Source of the DNA: Flavobacteriales bacterium UBA4422
GTDB taxonomy: Bacteria > Bacteroidota > Bacteroidia > Flavobacteriales_G > Salibacteraceae
Direction of reading: 5' to 3'
Length of the DNA: 64,000 bases
Assembly: GCA_002389645.1 (NCBI GenBank)
Contig: DGQE01000015.1
Coordinates: 124,001 to 188,000, forward strand
Every line of letters begins with the position of its first letter. Position 1 is the first letter of the stretch. The notes under the pieces were generated by a model. That model was not told the DNA's origin, made no database searches, and was given only the letters and a program-made list of their open reading frames with translations. Below are positions 36,023-43,328 of this stretch, piece by piece. A program made the position numbers and the translations under genes.

Positions 36023-36034
36023 TTTCCTTTTTTG
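35970..36034. repeat. 65-base repeat copy A (5' end of comF)
   Basis: Aligned with 37729-37793 this segment differs at about ten of 66 positions, including one indel; the shared core includes GGTGTTTATAGAGT and TGACTG. Read on the minus strand in a second frame it gives ILVFWGSQHSINTSEI then a stop, parallel to PLVLWVSHYSINTTEI in copy B, so both derive from a transposase-like coding sequence. Confidence 0.75.
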
Positions 36035-36035
36035 T

Positions 36036-36263
36036 TTAATACCTCATTTTGGAGCATTCTTGGGTTACTACATAATTCTGCAGATGTTCTGCCCCCATTT
36101 TGGATAATATAAGAGGCTTGTAGTAAAAATGGAAAAGCATTTGTCTTAGGAAGCTCAATTCAATCACGGAATCGGAAAAGAAATAAAACACCCGCCCTTT
36201 ATCATTAATTCCAACAAATAGATTGTGATGATCTAAAAAGATGATTATTCTAAATTCAGCTTT
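36036..36263 (-). other. Stop-free minus-strand frame upstream of comF, possible gene remnant
   Basis: A 75-codon stretch has no stop and reads like protein (FLDHHNLFVGINDKGRVFYF, then LSFLRQMLFHFYYKPLIL), but its first ATG leaves only 34 residues. It ends 14 bases before the comF start. I cannot name a family. The rest of the 36023-36351 gap holds nothing clear. Confidence 0.3.
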
Positions 36264-36351
36264 TCACTCTACTTTATTTAAAAGTAAGCATGATCTTTCT
36301 CTCTACTATGCAGGAGTACTCCGCCTTTAAATCGCTAAGAATCAAATTATT

Positions 36352-37479
36352 ATGAACCCCCCACTACTTTTTATCTCTTTGGTAACTGCAATGTTATCGT
36401 CTTCTGCTCAAATTACTGTAGATATTTCGAACATAGCAACTGTCGGAGACACTCTCTTTCTTGCTGAAGATACGGTAATTGGGTCATCCCTTGATCTAGG
36501 TGAGGCAGCCGGAAATCAAGTTTGGGATTTTACTTCTTTGACTGAACACAAACCAGATGGTGGAATCCTTGAAAATCCGTCAACAGCTCCCTTGAGCTCT
36601 AATTACCCAAATGCCACTTTCGTACTCAATGACCTTGTTGAAGATAGTATTCACTTGTTTTTTGAAAGAACTACTAGTGCACTTGATATTATTGGGATGA
36701 TAGAGTATGATAGTGCTGGAAATCCTCAGGAAGGCGATTTCACTAATACTTGGCGATTTATGCAATTTGCTTCTACAATGGGCGATTCTTGGGAATCAGC
36801 TATGATTTCGGATGTCTTTTCAGACTCTATCAATTTCGACCCTGATGGACCCGGACCGCATCCTTTCGTTGACTCTATTCGCAGCACATATGAGTTGAGC
36901 TTTTACAATGAAATTGATGCTTGGGGAGAAATGCAATTGCCCAATGGAGATTATTTAGCCATAAGACAAAAAGTAGTCAATACGATCAAATCGGTTGGTG
37001 AATGTTACTATGACGGGGCTTGGAATCCACTAACTCCTCTTTTACTATCGTTTCCTGGGATCGACTCAGTAACCTACGATACTGCACAAGAGGCCACGTA
37101 TCGATGGTGGAGTGATAATCAAAAAGCAAATATTTTCATCGTTGAAATAGAAACAGACTCCAATGGAAATGGCACAAACAATGTTGTTTTTACCACGGAG
37201 GAACCTGCTTGGATCACTGGTTTAAACTCGGTAGAAAATACTTCATTTAGCGTTTATCCTAATCCTAGTGCAGATTTCATTATGATCGAAACGGACATTA
37301 AAACCAATTGGAGTTTAGTTATGTATGACATCAATGCTAAAGTCGTACTTAAAAAATCACTTGATAGCTATGATGGGCGTATCAACACCACTAATTTACC
37401 CTCAGGGTACTATCTGTTGCAAGCTTTAAATGCAAATGGTGAAACCATCAAACTTAAAAAGGTGCAGATTCTCCACTAA
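36352..37479 (+). CDS. Secreted T9SS type A sorting-domain protein
   Basis: A signal peptide (FISLVTAMLSSSAQ) leads a 375-residue beta-rich protein with no catalytic motif that I recognise. The mature start ITVDISNIATVGDTL and the segment GNQVWDFTSLTEHKPDGG recur in many Bacteroidota surface proteins. The C-terminus carries the type A signal: FSVYPNPSADFIMIET, then WSLVMYDINAKVV and TTNLPSGYYLLQ, and ends in a basic strand. It should therefore be exported by T9SS and attached to or released from the surface. Role unknown. Confidence 0.8.
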   Translation: MNPPLLFISLVTAMLSSSAQITVDISNIATVGDTLFLAEDTVIGSSLDLGEAAGNQVWDFTSLTEHKPDGGILENPSTAPLSSNYPNATFVLNDLVEDSIHLFFERTTSALDIIGMIEYDSAGNPQEGDFTNTWRFMQFASTMGDSWESAMISDVFSDSINFDPDGPGPHPFVDSIRSTYELSFYNEIDAWGEMQLPNGDYLAIRQKVVNTIKSVGECYYDGAWNPLTPLLLSFPGIDSVTYDTAQEATYRWWSDNQKANIFIVEIETDSNGNGTNNVVFTTEEPAWITGLNSVENTSFSVYPNPSADFIMIETDIKTNWSLVMYDINAKVVLKKSLDSYDGRINTTNLPSGYYLLQALNANGETIKLKKVQILH

Positions 37480-37659
37480 GCTTAAAATTCAACAAAATCG
37501 AAGGGCGGAGCACTGGATGTTTCGTCCTTTCTTTTGAGCACCATTTAAAGATTTAATGGGTGACTGTAATCTTTAAAGCAATCTTTTGACTAAACTAAAT
37601 ATCTCCCGTTTTTTCAAAAAAAGTGCTGGAGAAATATATGCTGCCTTAGCATTACCGAG

Positions 37660-37800
37660 AATATACACCTCAGCTCACACTGACCTGCGTATCATATGTA
37701 AATGACTAGACATTAAACCCCAGGCATAAATCTCTGTGGTGTTTATAGAGTAATGACTGACCCATAAAACCAAAGGATGAATTTCATTTTTTGAATTTCT
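37660..37800 (-). pseudogene. Relic of a REP-associated tyrosine (Y1) transposase
   Basis: Read on the minus strand from about 37800, one frame gives KNEIHPLVLWVSHYSI and NTTEIYAWGLMSSHLHMIRR and then stops. The YAWxLMSSHLHMI block is the HUH (His-x-His) signature of the Y1 transposases known as RAYTs, and the spacing and preceding hydrophobic helix also fit. Only about 45 residues are left of roughly 200, with a stop 4 residues after the motif. The rest of the 37480-37865 gap is otherwise featureless. Confidence 0.65.
37729..37793. repeat. 65-base repeat copy B (inside the transposase relic)
   Basis: It is the partner of the comF 5'-end copy at 35970-36034, in the same orientation, 1.7 kb away. 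It contains the codons for HYSINTTEI of the transposase relic. Confidence 0.75.
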
Positions 37801-37865
37801 CCTAACTGAATTAAATTGCTCTAATCAAAATCCAACTTTCTTTGTTATGACTAAAACAATTAATT

Positions 37866-38414
37866 ATGAAAGCATTTTTTCTCTCCATCTCGGTACTCAG
37901 CATGGCGTTTCTAAGCTCAGATCAAACAATTTATCAATTTACAATGCCAGATATCAATGGCGATGAGGTTAGCTTGAACTCGTTTGAAGGTAAGGTTATA
38001 CTAATAGTCAATGTAGCAAGTAAATGTGGTCTTACCCCTCAATATGAAGATCTACAAAAACTATACGATCAAAAAAAGGACAAAGGTCTCGTGATCTTAG
38101 GTTTTCCGGCAAACAACTTTATGGGTCAAGAGCCAGGAACCGAAGAAGAGATTAAATCTTTCTGTCAAAAAAACTATGGCGTTACCTTTCCAATGTTCTC
38201 AAAGATCTCAGTGAAAGGAGACGACATGCACCCTCTATATCAATTTCTTACTCAAAAAGAAATGAACGGAGTCATGGACTCAAATGTAAAATGGAATTTT
38301 CAGAAATATTTACTTAACAAAAAAGGTCAATTAGTGGCCGTGATTCCTCCTTCCAAATCTGTGCTCAAAGAAGACGTGGGCAGCACGATCGACAATTTAC
38401 TTGCTGAAGGTTAA
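37866..38414 (+). CDS. Glutathione peroxidase-family thiol peroxidase
   Basis: It reduces hydrogen or organic peroxides, most likely with thioredoxin as donor in this phylum. The catalytic tetrad is present: Cys in ASKCGLTPQ, Gln in FPANNFMGQEPG, and Trp/Asn in VKWNFQKYLL. A second Cys (SFCQKNYG) could be the resolving residue. The start MKAFFLSISVLSMAFLSS looks like a signal peptide or membrane anchor, which would place it in the periplasm. Length 182 is normal for a secreted member. Confidence 0.93.
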   Translation: MKAFFLSISVLSMAFLSSDQTIYQFTMPDINGDEVSLNSFEGKVILIVNVASKCGLTPQYEDLQKLYDQKKDKGLVILGFPANNFMGQEPGTEEEIKSFCQKNYGVTFPMFSKISVKGDDMHPLYQFLTQKEMNGVMDSNVKWNFQKYLLNKKGQLVAVIPPSKSVLKEDVGSTIDNLLAEG

Positions 38415-38444
38415 TAATCTAAAAGGAACGAAGCGGTTTAATAT

Positions 38445-38452
38445 TATATTTG
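38445..38452 (+). promoter_or_regulatory. -7 box of the tRNA-Ala promoter
   Basis: TATATTTG matches TAnnTTTG exactly and ends 11 bases before the tRNA. Confidence 0.6.
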
Positions 38453-38463
38453 GCCGCTCAGTT

Positions 38464-38537
<74 letters not shown>

Positions 38538-38548
38538 CTTCAATTTTT

Positions 38549-38578
38549 AAACCCGAGCAAAATGCTCGGGTTTTTTTA
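38549..38578 (+). terminator. Terminator of tRNA-Ala
   Basis: CCCGAGCA (38552-38559) and TGCTCGGG (38563-38570) form a perfect stem with loop AAA, preceded by AAA and followed by seven T. Confidence 0.92.
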
Positions 38579-38665
38579 GTTGAGCATTTTTCCTCTCTTG
38601 ACACCTTGGAATTAAGCTTTATACTTTATGTGAGAAATGCTCGTCTTGGTTTAATTGAATAGCTT

Positions 38666-38673
38666 CATATTTG
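38666..38673 (+). promoter_or_regulatory. -7 box of first cysteine-rich lipoprotein gene
   Basis: CATATTTG sits six bases before ATG 38679. A TTG at 38646-38648 gives a 17-base spacer, a plausible -33. The transcript would have almost no leader. Confidence 0.5.
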
Positions 38674-38678
38674 CATTA

Positions 38679-38933
38679 ATGAACGTTTTAATAAAACAAT
38701 CTATTCTTCTTTTCGCGCTGCTAGTGCTAGTTTTTGGCTGCAAAAAAGATGAGGAGCCAGAAGAGGAAAAGCCAGTAGAATTTAACACTAACGAATATTG
38801 TGAAGATTCTTGTCAATTTAAATTTGACGGAGAATGTGATGATGGTGGCAACGGTTCAACTAGTGATTATTGCAATTTTGGAACAGACTGCTCTGATTGC
38901 GGAACGCGGGTTGTCAAAACTGTAAAAAGATAA
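38679..38933 (+). CDS. Small cysteine-rich lipoprotein, copy 1
   Basis: 84 residues begin MNVLIKQSILLFALLVLVFGCKKDEE-like: a lipobox (VLVFGC) and then an acidic linker. The C-terminal 40 residues form a compact cysteine module: CEDSC, GECDDGG, DYCNFGTDCSDCGTR, with seven to eight Cys and repeated Asp pairs. The order suggests a disulfide-bonded or calcium/metal-binding mini-domain. I choose ATG 38679 since the longer ORF start (38655) lies in the promoter. It is followed three bases later by a paralogue. Function unknown. Confidence 0.75.
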   Translation: MNVLIKQSILLFALLVLVFGCKKDEEPEEEKPVEFNTNEYCEDSCQFKFDGECDDGGNGSTSDYCNFGTDCSDCGTRVVKTVKR

Positions 38934-38936
38934 TTT

Positions 38937-39125
38937 GTGAAACCGCTCATATTAGCTTTCTTTTTCCTGACTGTCAGCTTTTGCAGCTGCAAAGAAGAGT
39001 TGTGCGATGACACTTGCTTTTGGCCAGCAGATGGAGAGTGCGATGATGGTGGCCCAGATTCAATTACTGACTATTGTGAATACGGCACCGACTGCACGGA
39101 TTGTGGCACACGAACCGAACAATAA
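38937..39125 (+). CDS. Small cysteine-rich lipoprotein, copy 2
   Basis: A GTG start (38937) gives 62 residues: MKPLILAFFFLTVSFCSCKEE, with a lipobox-like cysteine, and then the same Cys module as copy 1: CDDTC, GECDDGG, DYCEYGTDCTDCGTR. The two modules align without gaps over about 35 residues, so the genes are tandem duplicates in one transcript. The start overlaps nothing and follows the copy 1 stop by three bases. Function unknown; extracellular binding is plausible. Confidence 0.72.
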   Translation: MKPLILAFFFLTVSFCSCKEELCDDTCFWPADGECDDGGPDSITDYCEYGTDCTDCGTRTEQ

Positions 39126-39221
39126 GCGAGTTTAACTGTCTTGAATTTCTAAAATCTCCATCAACTCGGACGCAACATTTTCCGAAAGATGTCTTACGCC
39201 AACTTACCCTCGATTAATTTA

Positions 39222-39229
39222 TAATTTTG
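39222..39229 (+). promoter_or_regulatory. -7 box of panD operon promoter
   Basis: TAATTTTG matches TAnnTTTG exactly and ends seven bases before ATG 39237, so the operon transcript is probably leaderless. Confidence 0.6.
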
Positions 39230-39236
39230 CCGCCCA

Positions 39237-39590
39237 ATGAGAATAGAGGTATTAAAATCAAAGATTCATCGCGTTCACGTAACCGATAGTCATTTGGACT
39301 ATATAGGAAGCATCGAAATCGATCAGGCGCTTATGGAAGCCGCCAACATGATCGAAGGCGAAAAAGTGCAAATCGTGAACATCAATAATGGTGAGCGATT
39401 TGAAACCTATGTTATCACTGGTGCTAGAAACTCTGGAGCAATCAGCCTTAATGGACCTGCAGCCAGAAAGGTGATGAAAGGAGATATTATCTTGATTATA
39501 TCTTACGCATCGATGGAGTTTGAAGAGGCAAAAACATTCAAACCATCGGTGATTTTTCCTGACGAAAAAACAAACACTCTTGTATCTTGA
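39237..39590 (+). CDS. panD: Aspartate 1-decarboxylase
   Basis: PanD makes beta-alanine for pantothenate and coenzyme A. It is a self-cleaving pyruvoyl enzyme: the cleavage site Gly24-Ser25 is visible in YIGSIEID, with LKSKIHRVHVTDSHLDY before it and TYVITGARNSGAI, SLNGPAARKVMKGD after, all typical. At 117 residues it has the family length. The last four bases (TTGA) overlap the TTG start of the next gene, so it leads a compact six-gene operon. Confidence 0.96.
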   Translation: MRIEVLKSKIHRVHVTDSHLDYIGSIEIDQALMEAANMIEGEKVQIVNINNGERFETYVITGARNSGAISLNGPAARKVMKGDIILIISYASMEFEEAKTFKPSVIFPDEKTNTLVS

Positions 39591-40597
39591 ATAAGCGAGT
39601 GAAATCTGCACTTCAAGTGCTTTTCTCATTAGCACTTGGGTTCTTTCTGATCTGGTTTATATACAAAGACCTTACAGAAGAAGACAAAACCAACATGCTA
39701 AACTCTGTGAAAGGAGCAAATTATTGGTGGCTTTTAGGCTCTATGTTGGTAGCCGTTTTAAGCCATGTGTTTCGGGCTTATCGATGGAAGTACCCGCTTG
39801 AAGCGTTGAGTATAAACATTAATATGCCCAACCGATTTGCTGCAGTAATGATTGGCTATCTAGCCAATTTAGCCTTTCCAAGACTCGGAGAAGTAACACG
39901 ATGCGCGGTTTTAGCTAGGTATCAAAAGCAACCCTTTGAAAAGCTATTTGGCACCGTAATCGCAGAGCGAGTGGTAGATGCCGTCATTCTTCTTTTACTA
40001 ATCCTCCTTGCAATTATTATGCAATTTGGCATCTTAAAAGAGTTTCTGTTTGATGCTTTTGGCCCAATGGAAGAAAAGGTGCAAACCTTCGTTTTCCTAG
40101 GCATTATTGGAGTACTTGGTTTAGTCGTATTAATTATTGGTTGGCGCTTTATCTCTAGATCTACTCATCCGTTTGCATTGAAGATCAGGGAGAAAATCGG
40201 AGGGCTTATTGATGGCTTTGCCACTATAAAGAATATGAAAGGGCAAGCTCAGTTTTATATGCACACCTTTTTCATTTGGGCCTGCTACATACTGATGTTT
40301 GTATTATCGTTTCAAAGTTTTCCTGAGACTGCGTCCGTTCCATTTGGAGGAATGCTTGCATCCTTCGTTTTAGGCGGGTTATCAATAGTTGCCGTTCAAG
40401 GTGGGTTGGGAGCTTACCCATTAGCAATAATGCTCATTCTATCTATCTACGGTGTTTCCGAAAATGTAGGTTATGCATTTGGCTGGATTGTTTGGTCAAT
40501 TCAAACAATCATGATCATTGCGGTTGGCTTCATTTCAATGCTTGTTATGCCCTTGTTAAACGCAAATAGTAACTTGGCAGTTGATGAACAAGAGTAA
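39587..40597 (+). CDS. Flippase-like membrane protein (UPF0104 / LPG_synthase_TM family)
   Basis: A membrane protein of 336 residues with seven or eight helices. HVFRAYRWKYPLEAL, IGYLANLAFPRLGEVTRCAVLARY, GTVIAERVVDAV and GGLGAYPLAIMLIL are hallmarks of the AglD/MprF-like domain family. These are proposed to flip or bind lipids and glycolipids; the Bacteroidota members lack the synthase domain. The start is TTG 39587, overlapping the panD stop as TTGA. Substrate unknown. Confidence 0.88.
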   Translation: MNKRVKSALQVLFSLALGFFLIWFIYKDLTEEDKTNMLNSVKGANYWWLLGSMLVAVLSHVFRAYRWKYPLEALSININMPNRFAAVMIGYLANLAFPRLGEVTRCAVLARYQKQPFEKLFGTVIAERVVDAVILLLLILLAIIMQFGILKEFLFDAFGPMEEKVQTFVFLGIIGVLGLVVLIIGWRFISRSTHPFALKIREKIGGLIDGFATIKNMKGQAQFYMHTFFIWACYILMFVLSFQSFPETASVPFGGMLASFVLGGLSIVAVQGGLGAYPLAIMLILSIYGVSENVGYAFGWIVWSIQTIMIIAVGFISMLVMPLLNANSNLAVDEQE

Positions 40598-41078
40598 TCC
40601 ATACGAATGCATTTATTCACTGCAAGAACTATCAGATCTTCGTAAAAATTGGGCGGACAATAATGAAGTGATAGTCTTCACCAATGGCGTTTTCGACCTC
40701 ATCCATCCAGGTCATATACTCTATCTTGAAGAAGCTGCAGCACTTGGCACAAAATTGATCCTTGGCCTTAATTCCGACTCTTCAGCTAAGTCATTGAACA
40801 AAGGCGACCACAGACCCATTAATGATCAGAAAGCCAGGTCTATTGTAATATCTTCTCTGAAATCTGTTGATGCCGTTGTTCTATTCGATGAATCAACGCC
40901 CAAAAACCTTATTGAAACATTGAAGCCAGATATTTTGGTAAAAGGCGGAGATTACTCAATAGATCAAATCGTTGGAGCAGATATAGTCATTGCGAATGGT
41001 GGAAAAGTAAAGCAGCTGCAGTTTGTAGAAGGATATTCTACGACATCCATAGAACAAAAAATTCAAAATGCAGTTTAA
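40584..41078 (+). CDS. rfaE2: Heptose-1-phosphate adenylyltransferase (RfaE domain II)
   Basis: The enzyme adds AMP to heptose phosphate to make ADP-heptose for LPS core. It has the cytidylyltransferase fold: VIVFTNGVFDLIHPGHILYL (HxGH) and KSLNKGDHRPINDQKAR, then KGGDYSIDQIVGAD and TSIEQKI at the end. It is the separate second domain of the E. coli bifunctional HldE, 164 residues. ATG 40584 overlaps the upstream gene by 14 bases; TTG 40581 is a possible alternative. No heptose kinase is in the window. Confidence 0.92.
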   Translation: MNKSNPYECIYSLQELSDLRKNWADNNEVIVFTNGVFDLIHPGHILYLEEAAALGTKLILGLNSDSSAKSLNKGDHRPINDQKARSIVISSLKSVDAVVLFDESTPKNLIETLKPDILVKGGDYSIDQIVGADIVIANGGKVKQLQFVEGYSTTSIEQKIQNAV

Positions 41079-41520
41079 GAGTAAAATGAATCAAACGATC
41101 AATCAAACACAGGATGAAATCATTGAAGAGTTTAGCTTTTTCGCTGAATGGATGGAGAAATATGAACATATCATTGAATTCGGCAAAGACCTTCCTCAAA
41201 TAAGTGAGCAACTCAAATCAGAAGAAAACCTAGTAAAAGGGTGTCAAAGCAGAGTTTGGTTGCATGCAGAAGACCAAGACGACAAACTTGTTTTCACGGC
41301 AGACAGTGACGCTATTATAACAAAAGGCTTGGTAGGGTTGATGGTAAGGGTATTATCTAATCATTCACCAAAAGAAATTGCCGAAAGCGAACTCTATTTT
41401 ATAGATGAAATTGGACTCAAAGTGCATCTATCTCCTAACCGAGCAAATGGACTTTCGTCTATGATCAAAAAAATGAAGTTATATGCCATTGCCCATATGG
41501 CTAAAACAAATAATGGATAA
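41068..41520 (+). CDS. sufE: SufE-like cysteine desulfurase sulfur acceptor
   Basis: SufE takes persulfide sulfur from SufS and hands it to the Fe-S scaffold. The family motif VKGCQSRVWLHAE contains the sulfur-accepting Cys, and the first 60 residues match: DEIIEEFSFFAEWMEKYE, IIEFGKDLP. An ATG at 41086 is an equally possible start. It overlaps rfaE2 by 11 bases and the next gene by one, so it is in the same transcript. No sufS, sufB, sufC or sufD is near. Confidence 0.92.
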   Translation: MQFKSKMNQTINQTQDEIIEEFSFFAEWMEKYEHIIEFGKDLPQISEQLKSEENLVKGCQSRVWLHAEDQDDKLVFTADSDAIITKGLVGLMVRVLSNHSPKEIAESELYFIDEIGLKVHLSPNRANGLSSMIKKMKLYAIAHMAKTNNG

Positions 41521-41840
41521 TGGAACCAGCACTAAAAAAACAACTTGAAGAATCAATCATTCAAGCGATGAAAACCGTTTATGATCCTGAAATTCCAGTT
41601 GATATTTATGAATTAGGCTTGATCTATGAGATCAAAATCAATGAGGACTTTGAGGCCACAATTTATATGACTCTTACCTCACCAAGCTGTCCAGTAGCAG
41701 AAAGTTTACCGTTAGAAGTTGAACAAAAAGTGGCTGGAGTTGAAGGAATTAAATCGGCTACCATTGAGCTTACTTGGGAGCCGCCTTGGGATAAAGACAT
41801 GATGAGTGAAGAAGCACTCGTTGAATTAGGCATGATCTAA
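41520..41840 (+). CDS. SufT-like Fe-S assembly factor (DUF59 / MIP18 family)
   Basis: A 106-residue protein of the DUF59 family that helps maturation of Fe-S proteins. The family sequence KTVYDPEIPVDIYELGLIYE, then TLTSPSCPVAESLP (conserved Cys) and LTWEPPWDKDMMSEEA are all present. It starts on the last base of sufE and is directly followed by the DUF2480 gene. The sufE-DUF59-DUF2480 order supports an Fe-S role for the third gene. Confidence 0.92.
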   Translation: MEPALKKQLEESIIQAMKTVYDPEIPVDIYELGLIYEIKINEDFEATIYMTLTSPSCPVAESLPLEVEQKVAGVEGIKSATIELTWEPPWDKDMMSEEALVELGMI

Positions 41841-42353
41841 ATGGATACGATAGAAAATAAAGTAGCCAAAAGTGGACTAATCACTTTAGATCTGGAAGAG
41901 TTAAAGCCCAATTGGAATATTGTTGGCTTTGACATGAAAGATGTGCTTTGGCAAGGTATAGCGCTAAAGGAAAAAGATTTCAGGGAGTTCGTGAAAACGA
42001 ATGATTGGTCTGCATTTGAATCAAAATCTGTGTTTATTTTTTCCAGTGTAGACGCCATTATTCCTACTTGGGCATTCATGCTGCTATCCGCATCCCTATC
42101 ACAGTATTGCGAGACTGTGGTAGTTGGTGAAAAAGAAGACCTAGAACTAGTTTTGTGGCGAAAACTAATAGACACTTTGCAGCCTAAAGATTATGTCGAT
42201 CAGCGGGTTATAGTAAAGGGATGCAGTGACGAAGCCATTCCGGAAACAATATACTTTGAACTTTCAACCAAGTTGATTCCAGTAGTAAAGACTTTGATGT
42301 TCGGAGAGCCTTGCTCAACTGTACCTATCTACAAAAAAAATAGCCCCAAATAA
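41841..42353 (+). CDS. DUF2480 family protein
   Basis: A 170-residue cytoplasmic protein known mainly from Bacteroidota, with characteristic LVLWRKLIDTL, FDMKDVLWQGIALKEKDFR and DAIIPTWAFMLLS. It contains a conserved Cys near the end (VKGCSDEAIPE; GEPCSTVPIYKK). Function is unknown, but its fixed position next to sufE and the DUF59 gene points to Fe-S or sulfur handling. Its last codons lie inside the terminator hairpin of the convergent gene. It ends the panD operon. Confidence 0.88.
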   Translation: MDTIENKVAKSGLITLDLEELKPNWNIVGFDMKDVLWQGIALKEKDFREFVKTNDWSAFESKSVFIFSSVDAIIPTWAFMLLSASLSQYCETVVVGEKEDLELVLWRKLIDTLQPKDYVDQRVIVKGCSDEAIPETIYFELSTKLIPVVKTLMFGEPCSTVPIYKKNSPK

Positions 42354-42364
42354 ATTCGGGGCTA
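42341..42364 (-). terminator. Terminator of the SPOR-like gene, overlapping the DUF2480 gene end
   Basis: TAGCCCC (42341-42347) pairs with GGGGCTA (42358-42364) around a 10-base loop. Eight A before the stem become eight T on the minus strand, so it ends the minus-strand gene. It lies within the last DUF2480 codons. Confidence 0.8.
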
Positions 42365-42386
42365 TCGTCTCTCAGTCAATCGGGAT

Positions 42387-43052
42387 TCAATCGATCCACT
42401 GTGCATAAGCATAAAGTTGAAATTCATCTAGCATAGCTACTTTCTGTCCATTCAGGTATTTATTGACTTCCGCAAAAGGATACCCTTTTGCTTGCATCTC
42501 TTCCGCATAAGACTCGGCCTGATCTAAACTTCCAAATAATCCTGCAGAATACGCATAATGATAGTTTGGCATCACCTCAAAACTTATTACCTCATCAATC
42601 TCATTCACCAAACGATGTCCTTGAGGTGTTTCGAACGTCTCGAAATAAACAGAAAATGAAACCGCTTCCTCATAAATATCTCCATTTACATCACGATCAT
42701 TGTGATTGCCCAACAGAACAAATGCATCTTGCGCTGAACTGCTGCGCTGATTAAAAAATGGGACTAAAGAAACATCTGATTTACGCACTGACTTTGGAAG
42801 CTTTGGTAGACTAGCGAGTGCGTCTTCTAAACTTCGGTATTGACCATAGTATACTACTAAGTCATCCTCTGATCTTACAATAGAAAAGTCATCGTTATTC
42901 CAAGTTCCATGAACTTGTTGTGTTTCAATACGCCATTGAAAAACAAGGTGTTTCGGGAGTTCTGGATTGTGAATTTTATTTTGTGCTGATACGGCAGAAA
43001 CTAAAGCCAAAATTAGGATCAAAACAAAAAATACTGGTGCTAAAGCTTTCAT
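42387..43052 (-). CDS. Secreted protein with SPOR-like repeats
   Basis: A signal peptide (VFFVLILILALVSAVSAQ) leads 200 residues. Two segments resemble SPOR peptidoglycan-binding domains: VVYYGQYRSLEDALASLPKL and YAYSAGLFGSLDQAESYAEE with a following GYPFAEVNKYLNGQK. In Bacteroidota such domains often occur in pairs on envelope proteins. No enzyme motif is seen. It stands alone, convergent with the panD operon. Identification is by pattern only, so binding is an inference. Confidence 0.6.
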   Translation of the reverse strand: MKALAPVFFVLILILALVSAVSAQNKIHNPELPKHLVFQWRIETQQVHGTWNNDDFSIVRSEDDLVVYYGQYRSLEDALASLPKLPKSVRKSDVSLVPFFNQRSSSAQDAFVLLGNHNDRDVNGDIYEEAVSFSVYFETFETPQGHRLVNEIDEVISFEVMPNYHYAYSAGLFGSLDQAESYAEEMQAKGYPFAEVNKYLNGQKVAMLDEFQLYAYAQWID

Positions 43053-43328
43053 AACATTAGAGTTTTATTAGGTTAAACTGATTGTTAGTGGGTCTACCTA
43101 AATTCCAATGTTTAAGGGGGGAAAAGAACTGATCTGATAATAAGACAACAGTTGAATAAAAAAAGTTGCCTGAATATTTTGAAAAAAGGTAAAATAGTAG
43201 AATTTTATTCTGAATTACCGCTTAAAAGCAACTAATACTCGATAAATAGCACTCCTATGTCGATTGATTTGCAAATAAAAAATTGTCAATAAATGGAGAA
43301 ACAATCGAGGGATAAAGAAAACCCTCTG

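Noticed and set aside
39587..40597. Full lysylphosphatidylglycerol synthase (MprF)
   Set aside because: Only the membrane domain is present; the cytosolic aminoacyl-transferase domain is missing.
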